A DNA stretch of 50,665 nt from Legionella sp. (GCA_013697625.1 JACCWN010000124.1:1-50665), one strand, 5' to 3'; positions 26,121 through 35,492 are shown, counted from the first letter of the stretch. The notes: a model not told the origin generated them from the letters alone. Made by a program: numbers and translations.

Positions 26121-26846
26121 TTCTAAATCAATCCTTGCTCTAACCCTATGTATAGCTTGGCTTAAAATTTGTGATACCCGTGATTCACCCACTTCTATTA
26201 CCTCACCAATCTCTTTTAGATTTAAATCATGCTCATAATATAAAGACAACACAAGACGTTCTTTAGGTGGCAGACCACTAATGACAGCACTTAGTCTATC
26301 CACCAAATCAGTACGCAATACATGTACGTGTGGTTCAGTAGCGCTTTGTTGGTGCTCTCCTTGCATTGTATCATCCGTCATTCCCAAATCATCAAATCCA
26401 TACAAATGACTACTGGCTGAATCTTGGAGCATTTCATGGTATTTGGTTAAAGGCACTTTTAATTCACATGCAATTTCACAATCTTTTGCAGCTCGTCCCA
26501 ATTCATGCTCAAGTTTTCTAACAGCAGCTGAGATCATCCTGGCATTTCTATACACTGAACGGGGTACCCAATCATTGGCTCTGATTTCATCTAAAATATT
26601 GCCTTTGATTCTGATTCCAGCATAAGTCTCAAAAGATGCCCCCTTACTTGCATCATAATGATTAGCTGCCTCCAGTAAACCAATCATGCCTGCTTGGATT
26701 AAATCATCAAGCTGCACATTCTGAGGTAAGCGTCCTAAAAGGTGATAAGCGATACGTTTAACCAAAGAAAGGTGACCTTTAACCATCATCTCTTGGTTTT
26801 GTTGATTTACTTTGCTGATCCCAGACAAAGCATCCAAAGAATCCAC
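26118..26846 (-). CDS. fliA: RNA polymerase sigma factor for flagellar genes (sigma-28)
   Basis: 242 residues, typical for FliA. Region 2 (about 25-95; RIAYHLLGRLPQNVQLDDLIQ, GLLEAANHYD, FETYAGIRIKGNILDEIR) binds the -10 element, region 3 covers about 110-150, and region 4 (about 185-240; LPPKERLVLSLYY, LNLKEIGEVIEVGESRVSQI) binds the -35. FliA drives late flagellar genes and is held in check by FlgM. It follows fleN by 18 bp, so they share an operon. No other flagellar gene is near. Confidence 0.95.
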   Translation of the reverse strand: MDSLDALSGISKVNQQNQEMMVKGHLSLVKRIAYHLLGRLPQNVQLDDLIQAGMIGLLEAANHYDASKGASFETYAGIRIKGNILDEIRANDWVPRSVYRNARMISAAVRKLEHELGRAAKDCEIACELKVPLTKYHEMLQDSASSHLYGFDDLGMTDDTMQGEHQQSATEPHVHVLRTDLVDRLSAVISGLPPKERLVLSLYYEHDLNLKEIGEVIEVGESRVSQILSQAIHRVRARIDLE

Positions 26847-26864
26847 AAGGCTCTCCTTTAATTG

Positions 26865-27707
26865 TTAAATTTCCCCAGCCACTAAACGCTCTAAAAAAAA
26901 GCTGGTATTGCCACCTAAGGACGATGTATATGGTCTATCTAATATCCTTTTTGCTAAGCTTGTAAAGGCTTGTGAGACATAAGCGTCAGGATAAGCAAGT
27001 AGAACAGCCTCTTGTTTTTTTACAGCTTGATGCACTTTTTCATCAAAGGGTAAAGCGCCTAAATAATCTAGTTGTATATCTAAAAATTGTTCAGAAATCT
27101 TGCATAGTTTGTTGAATAATGCACGCCCATCTTTCAGTCTTCTAACCATGTTCACCAGAATATGAAAATGTGATCTTTTATACCGTTTATACATCAATTT
27201 AATGAGCGCAAATGCATCAGCCATAGAGGTAGGCTCATCGCACAACAGGACAATCAATTCTTGAGAAGAACGAGCAAAACTTAACACTGTATCTGATATG
27301 CCTGCAGCTGTATCAATGATTAAATAATCTAAGTTATCCGTTAATTCGCTGAAAGAGTTAATAATGCCTGCATGTTCTGCAGGGCTTAACTTGGTCATAA
27401 AGTCTGCCCCTGAGGCTGCTGGGATCACACTAACATTACAAGGGCCCTTTAATATGATGTCACTTAAAGCACATTCGCCTTTTAGTACATGGGCTATATT
27501 ATAATTTGCCTGAAGTCCCAATAAAATATCAATATTGCCTATGCCTAAATCAGCATCAAGCAACATCACCTGTTTATTTTTCTGAGCTAAGGCGATGGAT
27601 AGATTTGCTGCAACATTACTTTTACCAACACCGCCCTTTCCCGCTGTTATGGCAAAGACGGTGACAGGTTTTGGTCTTGAGGCATGTTTGGTTTCAGAAT
27701 CCACCAT
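26865..27707 (-). CDS. fleN: Flagellar number regulator, MinD-like ATPase
   Basis: 280 residues from the ATG at 27707, which has GGAG 6 bases upstream; the frame is open 28 codons further but without a better start. A deviant Walker A loop GKGGVGKSN near residues 23-31 carries the signature lysine of MinD/ParA ATPases, followed by LLDADLGIGNIDILLGL and DYLIIDTAAGISD. FleN (also FlhG, YlxH) limits flagellar number at the pole, working against FlhF and the regulator FleQ. The gene is followed by fliA as in many gammaproteobacteria, but flhF, normally just upstream, is missing here. Confidence 0.9.
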   Translation of the reverse strand: MVDSETKHASRPKPVTVFAITAGKGGVGKSNVAANLSIALAQKNKQVMLLDADLGIGNIDILLGLQANYNIAHVLKGECALSDIILKGPCNVSVIPAASGADFMTKLSPAEHAGIINSFSELTDNLDYLIIDTAAGISDTVLSFARSSQELIVLLCDEPTSMADAFALIKLMYKRYKRSHFHILVNMVRRLKDGRALFNKLCKISEQFLDIQLDYLGALPFDEKVHQAVKKQEAVLLAYPDAYVSQAFTSLAKRILDRPYTSSLGGNTSFFLERLVAGEI

Positions 27708-27850
27708 AAACAACTCCAGGCACATGTTTGTGTTTCTAATTAAATAGCAAAACTCATGCCATAAGTTGGGGGAATAAAGATGTTTCACCACAGGCTACTA
27801 GCCACTTTCCCTGGGATGGAAACTGCTATTTTTAATATTATGCTGACTAC

Positions 27851-27862
27851 TTGCCATGGCAA
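27851..27862. promoter_or_regulatory. 12-bp perfect palindrome upstream of fleN
   Basis: ttgccatggcaa lies about 145 bp upstream of the fleN start and 115 bp before the divergent oxidase gene. On the minus strand its first half (TTGCCA) stands 16 bases before TAATAT, so it may overlap a -35 element and act as an operator. No regulator can be named. Confidence 0.3.
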
Positions 27863-27976
27863 TTTTTAAATTAAGGGCATAGCTTTGGTTTCATTAGGCG
27901 CTCCTGATTTAAACTGGTAAAATGAAATTAGTATCTCTTATTGAGTTACAATTTACATTACCCAACTGAGTAAAAG

Positions 27977-29272
27977 ATGCGGATTAAGAAAACCATTCTC
28001 AGTAATTTCACAAGAACAGGCTTCAGTGAGGCTTTGTGTATACGTCCTCAACATGAAAGACAACTTCAACAAGGCCTAGATCAGTATAAACTTTCTCCCA
28101 TACTGGCCAGAGGTGCCGGGTTAAGCTACAGTGATGGTTGCTTTAATACAAAGGGATATGTCGTTGACACCCAACGTTTTAATCATTTCATACACTTTGA
28201 TGAATCCACAGGTGTGGTAGAATGTCAAAGTGCTGTAACCTATAAAGATCTTTTCTTACTTCATCCTCAATTCATTCCACCCGTGTTTCCAGGTACAGCA
28301 CATGCAACCATTGCTGGGGGCATTGCCAATGATGTTCATGGTAAAAACAACCATTGGGAAAGCAGTTTTGGAAAACACATACTGTGGATTGATTTGCTGA
28401 TAATGGACAAACGCCTTCGTTGTAGTCCTAAACACCATCCTGAATTATTCCAAGCAACCATAGGGGGCTTAGGCTTAACCGGCATTATTACCAGTGTTGG
28501 TCTTCAATTAAAAAAGGCATCTAAACAGGTAAAAGTCACAAAACTTGCATTTACATCCCTGTCCGACCTAATTGGCAAGATGTCTACTTTAGGACTTGAT
28601 GCCCACTATCAAATGGCCTGGCTTGATTTAATCAATAAGCCAACACGCGGCGTACTCGCTTTGGCTAATCACACAGAAGAGCATGCACCACAAAGGCGCT
28701 GGATTGGAAAGGCCGTGATGCCAAAGGTACCTTTTTGTGTGTTACAGACTTGGAATTTAAAATTATTAAATCAGTGTATTTTTAAAAAGTCGACCTCAGA
28801 GCAACTGCTTAGTCTTCAACACTTTAATAATCCTTTAGATTCCATTCGACATTGGAATAGATGTTATGGAAATAAAGGTTTGATTCAATTCCAAGCCTTG
28901 TTTTCTCAAGCAGAGGCTGACAATATCATCAAACAGTTGGTTCATATAATAAGACTTCACCAAGCCATCCCCACACTTGCTGTATTGAAATTATTCACCA
29001 ACCCAGGTAGGGGGTTGCTTTCATTTTGTAAACCCGGCTTCACATTAGCCATTGATTTTATTGGCACCCCTCAGGCTAAACAAGCAATCCTTGAAATGAA
29101 TCAAATCATCACTGATTTAAAAGGTAGGGTTTATTTGGGCAAAGATTTATATCTAAAAAAAGACCAATTTGAAACCATGTATGAGTCACACCAGCAATTT
29201 AAAAACATATTAGCCCAATACCAAAGCCCCATGCAATCTGATTTATCAAAAAGAATAGGCCTATTGCCATGA
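27977..29272 (+). CDS. FAD-linked oxidase, DprE1-like
   Basis: 431 residues. An N-terminal FAD-binding (PCMH/VAO type) domain is visible: PILARGAGLSYSD at about 41-53 holds the pyrophosphate loop, and PGTAHATIAGGIANDVHGKN (105-124) followed by SSFGKHILWIDLL is the characteristic second FAD segment. The AxDVHGKNxH...SFG pattern is close to DprE1, the decaprenylphosphoryl-ribose 2'-oxidase, and to related sugar or lactone oxidases. The next gene, overlapping by four bases, is a short-chain reductase, as DprE1 is paired with DprE2. In the pair a 2'-OH is oxidised to a keto group, then reduced with opposite stereochemistry. The actual substrate (a prenyl-phosphate sugar) is inference. Confidence 0.82.
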   Translation: MRIKKTILSNFTRTGFSEALCIRPQHERQLQQGLDQYKLSPILARGAGLSYSDGCFNTKGYVVDTQRFNHFIHFDESTGVVECQSAVTYKDLFLLHPQFIPPVFPGTAHATIAGGIANDVHGKNNHWESSFGKHILWIDLLIMDKRLRCSPKHHPELFQATIGGLGLTGIITSVGLQLKKASKQVKVTKLAFTSLSDLIGKMSTLGLDAHYQMAWLDLINKPTRGVLALANHTEEHAPQRRWIGKAVMPKVPFCVLQTWNLKLLNQCIFKKSTSEQLLSLQHFNNPLDSIRHWNRCYGNKGLIQFQALFSQAEADNIIKQLVHIIRLHQAIPTLAVLKLFTNPGRGLLSFCKPGFTLAIDFIGTPQAKQAILEMNQIITDLKGRVYLGKDLYLKKDQFETMYESHQQFKNILAQYQSPMQSDLSKRIGLLP

Positions 29273-29973
29273 GTCCAAGAATGTGGGTAATTTTGGGTGC
29301 TACATCCATCATTGCGGAAAAATTTGCACACCTGGTCGCATCCAAAGGTCATGCGGTTCGTTTGGTAGGTCGGGATACAGATCAATTAAATATCATAGCC
29401 ACGGACATTCAATTGCGGTTTCATGTTGCTTGTGAAGTGAGGATTTTTGATGCCAATGATCTTAATATTTTATTACATTCAGATAACCCAGAGCTTGATT
29501 TATTCATAGCGCACAGTGACATGACTGAAAATTGTCTGTTAAACGAGGACCGCATCACAAATCTTATAAAGGTTAACATTTTAACCACAATCCAACTCAT
29601 ACATCATTATTTAAAAATAGAACAAAAAAGACATAATGTAATCTATTTAAGTTCGGTTGCGGCCAGACGAGGACGGGCTAAAAACAGTTTGTATGGCGCC
29701 AGCAAGGCTGCAGTTGAAATATACCTCCAAGGATTACAGCAATTAGCCACCCCCTCACAGCATATAACAATTGCACGTTTAGGGTATATTGATACACAAC
29801 AAACCTATGGTTTACCAGGAATTTTTTATGCAGCCTCGCCTTTAAACTGTGCTCAAGCCTGTTGGAAGGCCATAATAAGAGGTAAACGGTGCTTTTATTA
29901 TCCCTTTTTTTGGCAAGCAATTATGTATATTGTCAGCAAGCTCCCCTTTTTTTTATATAAAAAGGTACCTTAG
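29269..29973 (+). CDS. Short-chain dehydrogenase, DprE2-like
   Basis: 234 residues, the classical SDR size. The N-terminal nucleotide loop is ILGATSIIAEKFA (8-20), a variant of TGxxxGIG as in DprE2-type reductases. The catalytic Ser lies in YLSSVAARRG (about 128-129), with YGASK giving Y142 and K146. The start overlaps the stop of the oxidase gene (ATGA), so the two are co-translated and probably act in turn to epimerise a sugar hydroxyl. A hydrophobic C-terminal segment (FFWQAIMYIVSKLPFFLY) could attach it to the membrane. Confidence 0.82.
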   Translation: MSPRMWVILGATSIIAEKFAHLVASKGHAVRLVGRDTDQLNIIATDIQLRFHVACEVRIFDANDLNILLHSDNPELDLFIAHSDMTENCLLNEDRITNLIKVNILTTIQLIHHYLKIEQKRHNVIYLSSVAARRGRAKNSLYGASKAAVEIYLQGLQQLATPSQHITIARLGYIDTQQTYGLPGIFYAASPLNCAQACWKAIIRGKRCFYYPFFWQAIMYIVSKLPFFLYKKVP

Positions 29974-30073
29974 AGAAGCGCCACTAGCTGCTTAAAACAC
30001 ACACTACCTATGCAAGTGTAAGCTATGATATGTGCAAAAATGTATGCAAAAATTAGATACACTTACTCTCACG

Positions 30074-30222
30074 TGAATGCCATCATCCCGAGCCCCTCCG
30101 AATTAAATAATGTCATCAGGCTAGCAGCGAGGGAGTATCACAGAGCATGGTGCCATAACTGGACCCCTCGCTATTATCCTGATGATATCAGGCAAGGCTT
30201 AATAGCTCGGGATGACGGTAAT
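30074..30222. mobile_element. MITE-like element, copy 2
   Basis: It runs from gaatgccatcatcccgag to gctcgggatgacggtaat. The terminal repeats are imperfect on the left (catcatcccgagc) and intact on the right. The right half from cctcgctattatcctgatg onward is almost identical to copy 1 at 24.4 kb; the left half diverges (aattaaataatgtcatcagg). No open frame on it is credible. It lies in the 29974-30350 gap, which otherwise contains only the hairpin at 30274-30296. Confidence 0.8.
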
Positions 30223-30273
30223 TTAGTTTGCTTGGACTGTATTTAGATTGCTTGGGCTGTATATATCCTTGTA

Positions 30274-30296
30274 ATACCGTGCATAAAGCACGGTAT
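30274..30296. terminator. Hairpin with perfect 9-bp arms
   Basis: ataccgtgc, loop ataaa, gcacggtat. It lies about 55 bases beyond the end of the minus-strand gene at 30351, and 300 bases beyond the plus-strand reductase. No T-run follows in either direction, so its function as a terminator is uncertain. Confidence 0.4.
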
Positions 30297-30350
30297 GTAG
30301 GGAAGGATAGGTATTTTATGTTCAAGAATTAGATGCGTTTACCCAATGAT

Positions 30351-30548
30351 TCATCGTAATATTCTGTACATGGGGAGGATGTTATGAATAACATTAAAAA
30401 ATTGTAATATATAAATGATTAAAACGATTATTACTAGAACATTCAACAAACTTTTAATGGCTCCTGGCATAGGTAAAAAAGCATTGATAAGACCAACGCC
30501 CACACCAAATACGATAATGATAGCAATTAAATTTAATACATCGTTCAT
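30351..30548 (-). CDS. Small two-helix membrane protein, Thivi_2564-like
   Basis: 65 residues with two hydrophobic helices: about 4-25 (VLNLIAIIIVFGVGVGLINAF) and 33-53 (SLLNVLVIIVLIIYILQFF). The short turn between them, LPMPGAIKSLLN, matches the pattern I know from the Thivi_2564 family (INxxIPMxGxIKxILN) of small inner-membrane proteins with unknown function. A ggagt ribosome binding site precedes the ATG. It lies directly downstream of alaS (26 bp), where related bacteria often have csrA instead. Confidence 0.7.
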   Translation of the reverse strand: MNDVLNLIAIIIVFGVGVGLINAFLPMPGAIKSLLNVLVIIVLIIYILQFFNVIHNILPMYRILR

Positions 30549-30574
30549 AATACTCCCTTAGTTTTAGTTTTAGT

Positions 30575-33157
30575 TTATTTTTGGTTTAACATTTCCCTTA
30601 TTTGTTGCACCCTTTCTTTCAAATCTGAAGGAATCGGGCCACCACCCTGGGCCATATCATCTCGGCCACCGCCTTTGCCACACAAATGTTTCACAAGTAT
30701 CGCAGCACTTGGTGCCTTACCTAAGCTATTTTTACTCAGTCCTGCGATGACATTGAGTTTGTTATCATGCAAGCTGTATAACACAATCACTGCAGTTTCT
30801 ACACTGGATCTCAATTGATCCATCGTAACACGCATGGCTTGATTGTCCATGCCATCGACTTGTTTTATTAGTACATTCAAACCATTGATAGGTTCGAATT
30901 CAGATATTAAAGATGTACCAGATTGATGTGCCTTTTCAGCCAGAAGTTTTGAAATTTCTTTTTCTTGCTTTTTAAATTCCAGGAGAAATTGGGTTAACTT
31001 TTCTTCAACAAGATTAGCTTTTGTTTTGAGTAAGGTTGCCACATGCTCAAGGCTTGCAACTTGTCTTTCAACCCAAGCAATTGCTGCACGGCCTGTGACA
31101 AATTCAATACGTCTGATGCCACTGGCAACACCATATTCCTCAGTTATTTTAAACAAACCAATATCCCCCGTACGTTTGGCGTGGGTGCCACCGCACAGCT
31201 CCTTTGAGAACTCACCCAGCGCAAGTACTCGTACAGCGTCGGTATATTTTTCACCGAATAAGGCTACTGCACCGCTAAGCTTTGCAGCTTCGATGTCCAT
31301 TATCTTGGTTACTACCTCGTGATTCACACGAACTTCATCATTTACAATTTCTTCAATGGTTTGAAGCTGTTTTGGAGTTAAAGCCATGGACTGTGAAAAA
31401 TCAAATCGGGCACGTGAAGCATCTACCAAAGAACCTTTTTGTTGTACTTGAGGCCCTAACTCTTTTTTTAATGCTGCATGTAATAAATGCGTTGCGGTGT
31501 GGTTTAAACGGATATTATTTCGTCTATCTGTGTCAATGACAGCCTCAACTTCCTGGTTTAAGCACAGTTTTCCACGCAAAACCTCACCTATATGGACAAT
31601 GGCTTGCCCAATTTTTTGAGTATCATCAACCCTAAAATTGAATTCCTTAGACTGTAAAAGTCCTTGATCCCCCACCTGTCCGCCGCTTTCGGCATAAAAG
31701 GGTGTGTGATTTAAAACCACAGCGCCTTTATCGCCCCTGTTTAACACCTGAACCTCAAGCCCTTCTTGTAATAATGCAAGGGTTGTAGTTGCAAGCCTTT
31801 CTTTTTCATAACCCTGAAATTCAGATTGGTGAACCAATTGAGCATGGGCATGATAATCGGTATTGAACTGACTTGCAGCCTGAGATTGTTCTCTTTGCTG
31901 TTGCATCAGTTTATTAAAGCCATCCATATCTACTTGCAGACCTTGTTCTCTGGCGATATCAGCAGTTAGATCTATAGGAAATCCATAGGTATCATAAAGT
32001 TTGAAAGCTATTTGTCCATTAATTTCATCACCGCCTAAAGTCTGCATTTGTTCTTTTAACAACCGTAAACCAAGCTCTAATGTGTTTGCAAATTGATTTT
32101 CTTCACGTAAAAGGGTATTTTCCACATGTGCTTTATTGGCAGACAATTCAGGATAAGCATCACCCATCACTGCTATTAAGGGCGCAACCAATTTTGAAAA
32201 AAAGCCTGTTGGTAAAGCCAGGGTATTGCCATGTCTGACTGCTCGCCTAATAATACGCCTAAGCACGTATCCTCGTCCTTCATTACCTGGAGTCACCCCG
32301 TCTGTAATTAAAAATGAACAGGCGCGGATATGATCTGCTATGACTTTTAAGGAGGTAGCTTGTAAATCAATGCCTTGACCTAATTTCGCTATCGCTTTAA
32401 TCAAGTGTTGAAAGGAATCGATGTCGTAATTGCTATGAACCCCCTGCACTACTGCAGCCAATCGTTCAAGGCCCATCCCGGTGTCCACGGAAGGCTTAGG
32501 CAAAGGATGTAATTGGCCCTTTTTATCTCTATTAAATTGCATGAAGACTAAATTCCAAATCTCAACAAACCGGTCACCATCTTCATCCGTACTGCCTGGT
32601 GGTCCGCCTGCTACCTCGGGGCCATGGTCGTAAAAAATTTCGGTACAAGGACCACAGGGTCCAGTGTCTCCCATAGACCAAAAGTTGTCTTTTTCTCCAC
32701 AATAAGAAAATCGCTCTGGCGAAACCCTCATGTCTTTTAACCAAATATCCGCAGTTTCTTGGTCTTCAGAATACACTGTAACCCACAGGCGGGATTCTGG
32801 TAGGTGTAAAACCTGGGTTAAAAAATCCCAGGCAAAACATATGGCCTCTTTTTTGAAGTAATCACCGAAACTGAAATTGCCCAACATCTCAAAAAAGGTA
32901 TGGTGTCTGGCTGTATATCCTACGTTTTCTAAATCATTGTGCTTACCACCTGCGCGCACACACCGTTGTGCTGTTACTGAGCGTTGGTAAGAACGAGTTT
33001 CTAGACCTAAAAATAGATCTTTAAATTGTACCATCCCAGCATTGGTAAATAACAAGGTGGGATCATTGGCAGGAATCAAGGCACTGGATGCAACTTTTTC
33101 ATGGCCATGTTTCATAAAATAATCAAAGAATGCCTGCCTAATTTCAGAACTTTTCAT
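30575..33157 (-). CDS. alaS: Alanyl-tRNA synthetase
   Basis: 860 residues, against about 875 in E. coli. N-terminal class II catalytic domain (begins MKSSEIRQAFFDYF; HTFFEMLGNFSFGDYFK; GDTGPCGPCTEIFYD), tRNA-recognition middle, editing domain with the zinc motif NHTATHLLHAAL and CGGTHAKRTGDIG, and a C-terminal C-Ala domain (about 740-860) rich in Gly (GKGGGRDDMAQGGG). The enzyme charges tRNA-Ala and clears Ser- and Gly-tRNA-Ala. It follows recA-recX as in many gammaproteobacteria, after a 154-bp gap. Confidence 0.97.
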   Translation of the reverse strand: MKSSEIRQAFFDYFMKHGHEKVASSALIPANDPTLLFTNAGMVQFKDLFLGLETRSYQRSVTAQRCVRAGGKHNDLENVGYTARHHTFFEMLGNFSFGDYFKKEAICFAWDFLTQVLHLPESRLWVTVYSEDQETADIWLKDMRVSPERFSYCGEKDNFWSMGDTGPCGPCTEIFYDHGPEVAGGPPGSTDEDGDRFVEIWNLVFMQFNRDKKGQLHPLPKPSVDTGMGLERLAAVVQGVHSNYDIDSFQHLIKAIAKLGQGIDLQATSLKVIADHIRACSFLITDGVTPGNEGRGYVLRRIIRRAVRHGNTLALPTGFFSKLVAPLIAVMGDAYPELSANKAHVENTLLREENQFANTLELGLRLLKEQMQTLGGDEINGQIAFKLYDTYGFPIDLTADIAREQGLQVDMDGFNKLMQQQREQSQAASQFNTDYHAHAQLVHQSEFQGYEKERLATTTLALLQEGLEVQVLNRGDKGAVVLNHTPFYAESGGQVGDQGLLQSKEFNFRVDDTQKIGQAIVHIGEVLRGKLCLNQEVEAVIDTDRRNNIRLNHTATHLLHAALKKELGPQVQQKGSLVDASRARFDFSQSMALTPKQLQTIEEIVNDEVRVNHEVVTKIMDIEAAKLSGAVALFGEKYTDAVRVLALGEFSKELCGGTHAKRTGDIGLFKITEEYGVASGIRRIEFVTGRAAIAWVERQVASLEHVATLLKTKANLVEEKLTQFLLEFKKQEKEISKLLAEKAHQSGTSLISEFEPINGLNVLIKQVDGMDNQAMRVTMDQLRSSVETAVIVLYSLHDNKLNVIAGLSKNSLGKAPSAAILVKHLCGKGGGRDDMAQGGGPIPSDLKERVQQIREMLNQK

Positions 33158-33311
33158 TTTATTGATACCAAATAAATTTAAAAAATGTATAAATACACCA
33201 TGCCGGCGCTAAATAAAGTGAAGCAATTTAAAACCACGATTATGAAACTGTTTTACTTTTGGTAAAAGAATAACTTGCAAAACCGGGTACATAAATATAA
33301 TGGCAGCAAAC

Positions 33312-33752
33312 TCAACACTCTAGTGCCTCCACTACTCTGGTAATGGTCTCAGAACTAAAGCCACGGTACAACAAAAATCGTTGCTGTTTTTGCAACTCAG
33401 CAAAAGACCATTCCACCTGACCTTTGTTTTTCTTCAGCCATACCCTAGTAGCATGATCCACCCAATGCGCATCATCTTGATTTAAAATTTTAAAAATCAA
33501 GTTAGCATCCAGTTTTTTCTGTTTTAATTCTTGAGTGATTTTTAAAGGACCATAGCCCTGCCGAATGCGCGAACGGCTGTAACTTTCTACAAACCGTTCA
33601 TCCGATTGCAATTCAAGCGCTTGGCACTTAGCGATTGCATCACTTGTTGCTATCTTATCAAACCCTTTACGCTCTAATTTTTCACTTAACTCAAAAGCAC
33701 TGTGCTCACGTCTTGCTAACAGCCGTATTGCACAATCAAAGGCTTTAGTCAT
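33312..33752 (-). CDS. recX: RecA regulator RecX
   Basis: 146 residues from the ATG at 33752, which overlaps the end of recA by 8 bases; the frame is open four codons further but that start would lie deeper inside recA. RecX is a repeat of three-helix bundles: [22 protein letters not shown], then [29 protein letters not shown], then a third repeat to the end ([19 protein letters not shown]). It binds the RecA filament groove and limits recombination. Overlap with recA suggests translational coupling. Confidence 0.93.
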   Translation of the reverse strand: MTKAFDCAIRLLARREHSAFELSEKLERKGFDKIATSDAIAKCQALELQSDERFVESYSRSRIRQGYGPLKITQELKQKKLDANLIFKILNQDDAHWVDHATRVWLKKNKGQVEWSFAELQKQQRFLLYRGFSSETITRVVEALEC

Positions 33753-34791
33753 CCATTTCCTCAAAGGCCTCTTCTGTTATTAATGCTGGAGCTACCTCAT
33801 TTTTTGTGAGAAAATTCTGCCGAATTAAGTCTTCAATTTCTGTAGAAATCAATGGATTTTCTTTGAGATACAGCCGGACATTTTCCTTACCCTGACCAAT
33901 TTTTTCTTGTTTGTAACTATACCAAGCACCGGATTTCTCGATGAGATTTAATTGAACACCTAAATTCACTATTTCACTTTCACGAGAAATACCCTCATTG
34001 TATAAAATATCAAACTCAGCCATTTTAAAAGGCGGTGCCACTTTATTTTTGACTACTTTAACGCGGGTTTCACTGCCTAATATTTCCTCACCTTTTTTAA
34101 TTGAGCCAGTACGACGAATGTCTAACCGAACAGAGGCATAAAATTTTAATGCATTTCCACCTGTGGTCGTTTCAGGGCTACCAAACATAACCCCAATTTT
34201 CATACGGATTTGATTAATAAAAATAACCAAGGTGTTTGAGCGTTTGATGTTGGCAGTCAATTTACGTAGCGCTTGAGACATGAGTCGAGCTTGTAAACCA
34301 ACATGATGATCACCCATTTCACCTTCGATTTCAGCCTTAGGCGTCAAAGCAGCAACAGAATCGATAACCACAACATCCACGGCTCCAGAACGAACCAACA
34401 TATCGGTGATTTCTAGTGCCTGCTCCCCTGTATCCGGTTGGGAAACCAACAAATTATCAACATTTACCCCAAGTTTCCCAGCATAATTGGGATCCAAGGC
34501 GTGTTCTGCATCAATGAAAGCGGCAGTGCCCCCGGCTTTTTGACATTCGGCGATGACTTGAAGGGTTAAGGTTGTTTTACCGGAAGATTCTGGTCCATAA
34601 ATTTCAACGATACGACCTTTGGGTAAGCCACCAATGCCTAAGGCAATATCAAGACCTAGAGAGCCCGTAGATATCGCTTCTATATCTCGAGAGACTGTAC
34701 TGTCCCCCATACGCATTACAGAACCTTTTCCAAATTGACGCTCAATTTGCAAAAGAGCCGCTGACAGTGCTTTTTCTTTATTATCTGACAT
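33745..34791 (-). CDS. recA: Recombinase RecA
   Basis: 348 residues from the ATG at 34791 (begins [17 protein letters not shown]); an in-frame TTG 8 codons upstream is not needed. Walker [11 protein letters not shown], Walker [11 protein letters not shown], the L1 loop ([18 protein letters not shown]) and L2 loop ([17 protein letters not shown]) are all intact. It makes the nucleoprotein filament for homologous recombination. The acidic tail ends EEAFEEMDD. Legionella species lack a LexA-type SOS response; I see no clear LexA palindrome in the 140 bp upstream. Confidence 0.98.
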   Translation of the reverse strand: MSDNKEKALSAALLQIERQFGKGSVMRMGDSTVSRDIEAISTGSLGLDIALGIGGLPKGRIVEIYGPESSGKTTLTLQVIAECQKAGGTAAFIDAEHALDPNYAGKLGVNVDNLLVSQPDTGEQALEITDMLVRSGAVDVVVIDSVAALTPKAEIEGEMGDHHVGLQARLMSQALRKLTANIKRSNTLVIFINQIRMKIGVMFGSPETTTGGNALKFYASVRLDIRRTGSIKKGEEILGSETRVKVVKNKVAPPFKMAEFDILYNEGISRESEIVNLGVQLNLIEKSGAWYSYKQEKIGQGKENVRLYLKENPLISTEIEDLIRQNFLTKNEVAPALITEEAFEEMDD

Positions 34792-34933
34792 GATTTTTTC
34801 CAATGAGGGTTTCAAGTCAAAATTATCACACAGATGCTGGTATGCAGCAATTGATTTTTACCCAGTCCCCTCGTACTGCGGCTTGTCAGCGGGACGTCGA
34901 ACTAAGAGGTACAGTGAGTTTGCCCGCGACTAA

Positions 34934-35410
34934 TTATAACCAATCAAGCAAACCTTCTAAGGCTTGTTGACATGCGCTTAAGCGAATGGCTTGTCGATTT
35001 CCAGAAAAATGTTTTTTGAGGGTACCAGTTTTGTCATGGGTTGCCCAAGCAAAGCAAACGGTACCAACAGGTTTGTTAAGGCTACCACCATCTGGACCGG
35101 CAATACCGGTAACTGATACAGCAATGTGACTGGTACTGTGTTTTAAAGCGCCTAAGGCCATGGCCAGAGCAACTTCTTCACTTACTGCTCCGAAGCTTTC
35201 CATTACTTCATTTGGGACAGCAAGCAGTTCATGTTTTGCCAAATTGCTATAGGTAACAAAACCACGCTCAAACCAACCTGAGCTCCCTGGTATTTCCGTA
35301 AGATGGGCAGCAATAAGACCACCAGTACAAGATTCTGCGGTCACTACTTGCCATTTTTTATAGTCTAAACGGTGACCTACATTTAAAATCAAATCTGTCA
35401 GGGACATCAT
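34934..35410 (-). CDS. pncC: CinA C-terminal-type nicotinamide-nucleotide amidohydrolase
   Basis: 158 residues corresponding to the CinA C-terminal domain alone, without the N-terminal molybdopterin-binding-like half. Signatures: TAESCTGGLIAAHLTEIPGSS, WFERGFVTYSN, SVTGIAGPDGG and GTVCFAW. This family deamidates nicotinamide mononucleotide to nicotinate mononucleotide. It lies 142 bp upstream of recA on the same strand, the order cinA-recA-recX seen in many bacteria. Two adjacent ATG codons are possible starts; GAGG lies just upstream. Confidence 0.92.
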   Translation of the reverse strand: MMSLTDLILNVGHRLDYKKWQVVTAESCTGGLIAAHLTEIPGSSGWFERGFVTYSNLAKHELLAVPNEVMESFGAVSEEVALAMALGALKHSTSHIAVSVTGIAGPDGGSLNKPVGTVCFAWATHDKTGTLKKHFSGNRQAIRLSACQQALEGLLDWL

Positions 35411-35424
35411 TTGGATTGCCTCAT

Positions 35425-35454
35425 AAAAAAAACCCCAGGACTACTTTGGGGTTT
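35425..35454 (-). terminator. Intrinsic terminator of the small lipoprotein gene
   Basis: On the minus strand: aaaccccaaa, loop gtagt, cctggggttt, then a run of T. It lies between the lipoprotein gene and the CinA-type gene, so the two are separate transcripts. Confidence 0.85.
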
Positions 35455-35492
35455 AGATAAGAAATTAACTCTAAGCCTTGAGGCTTTGATGA

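Noticed and set aside
34792..34933. GC-richer 140-bp stretch upstream of recA as a possible small RNA or SOS box
   Set aside because: No convincing stem with terminator, no LexA-type palindrome and no tRNA fold.
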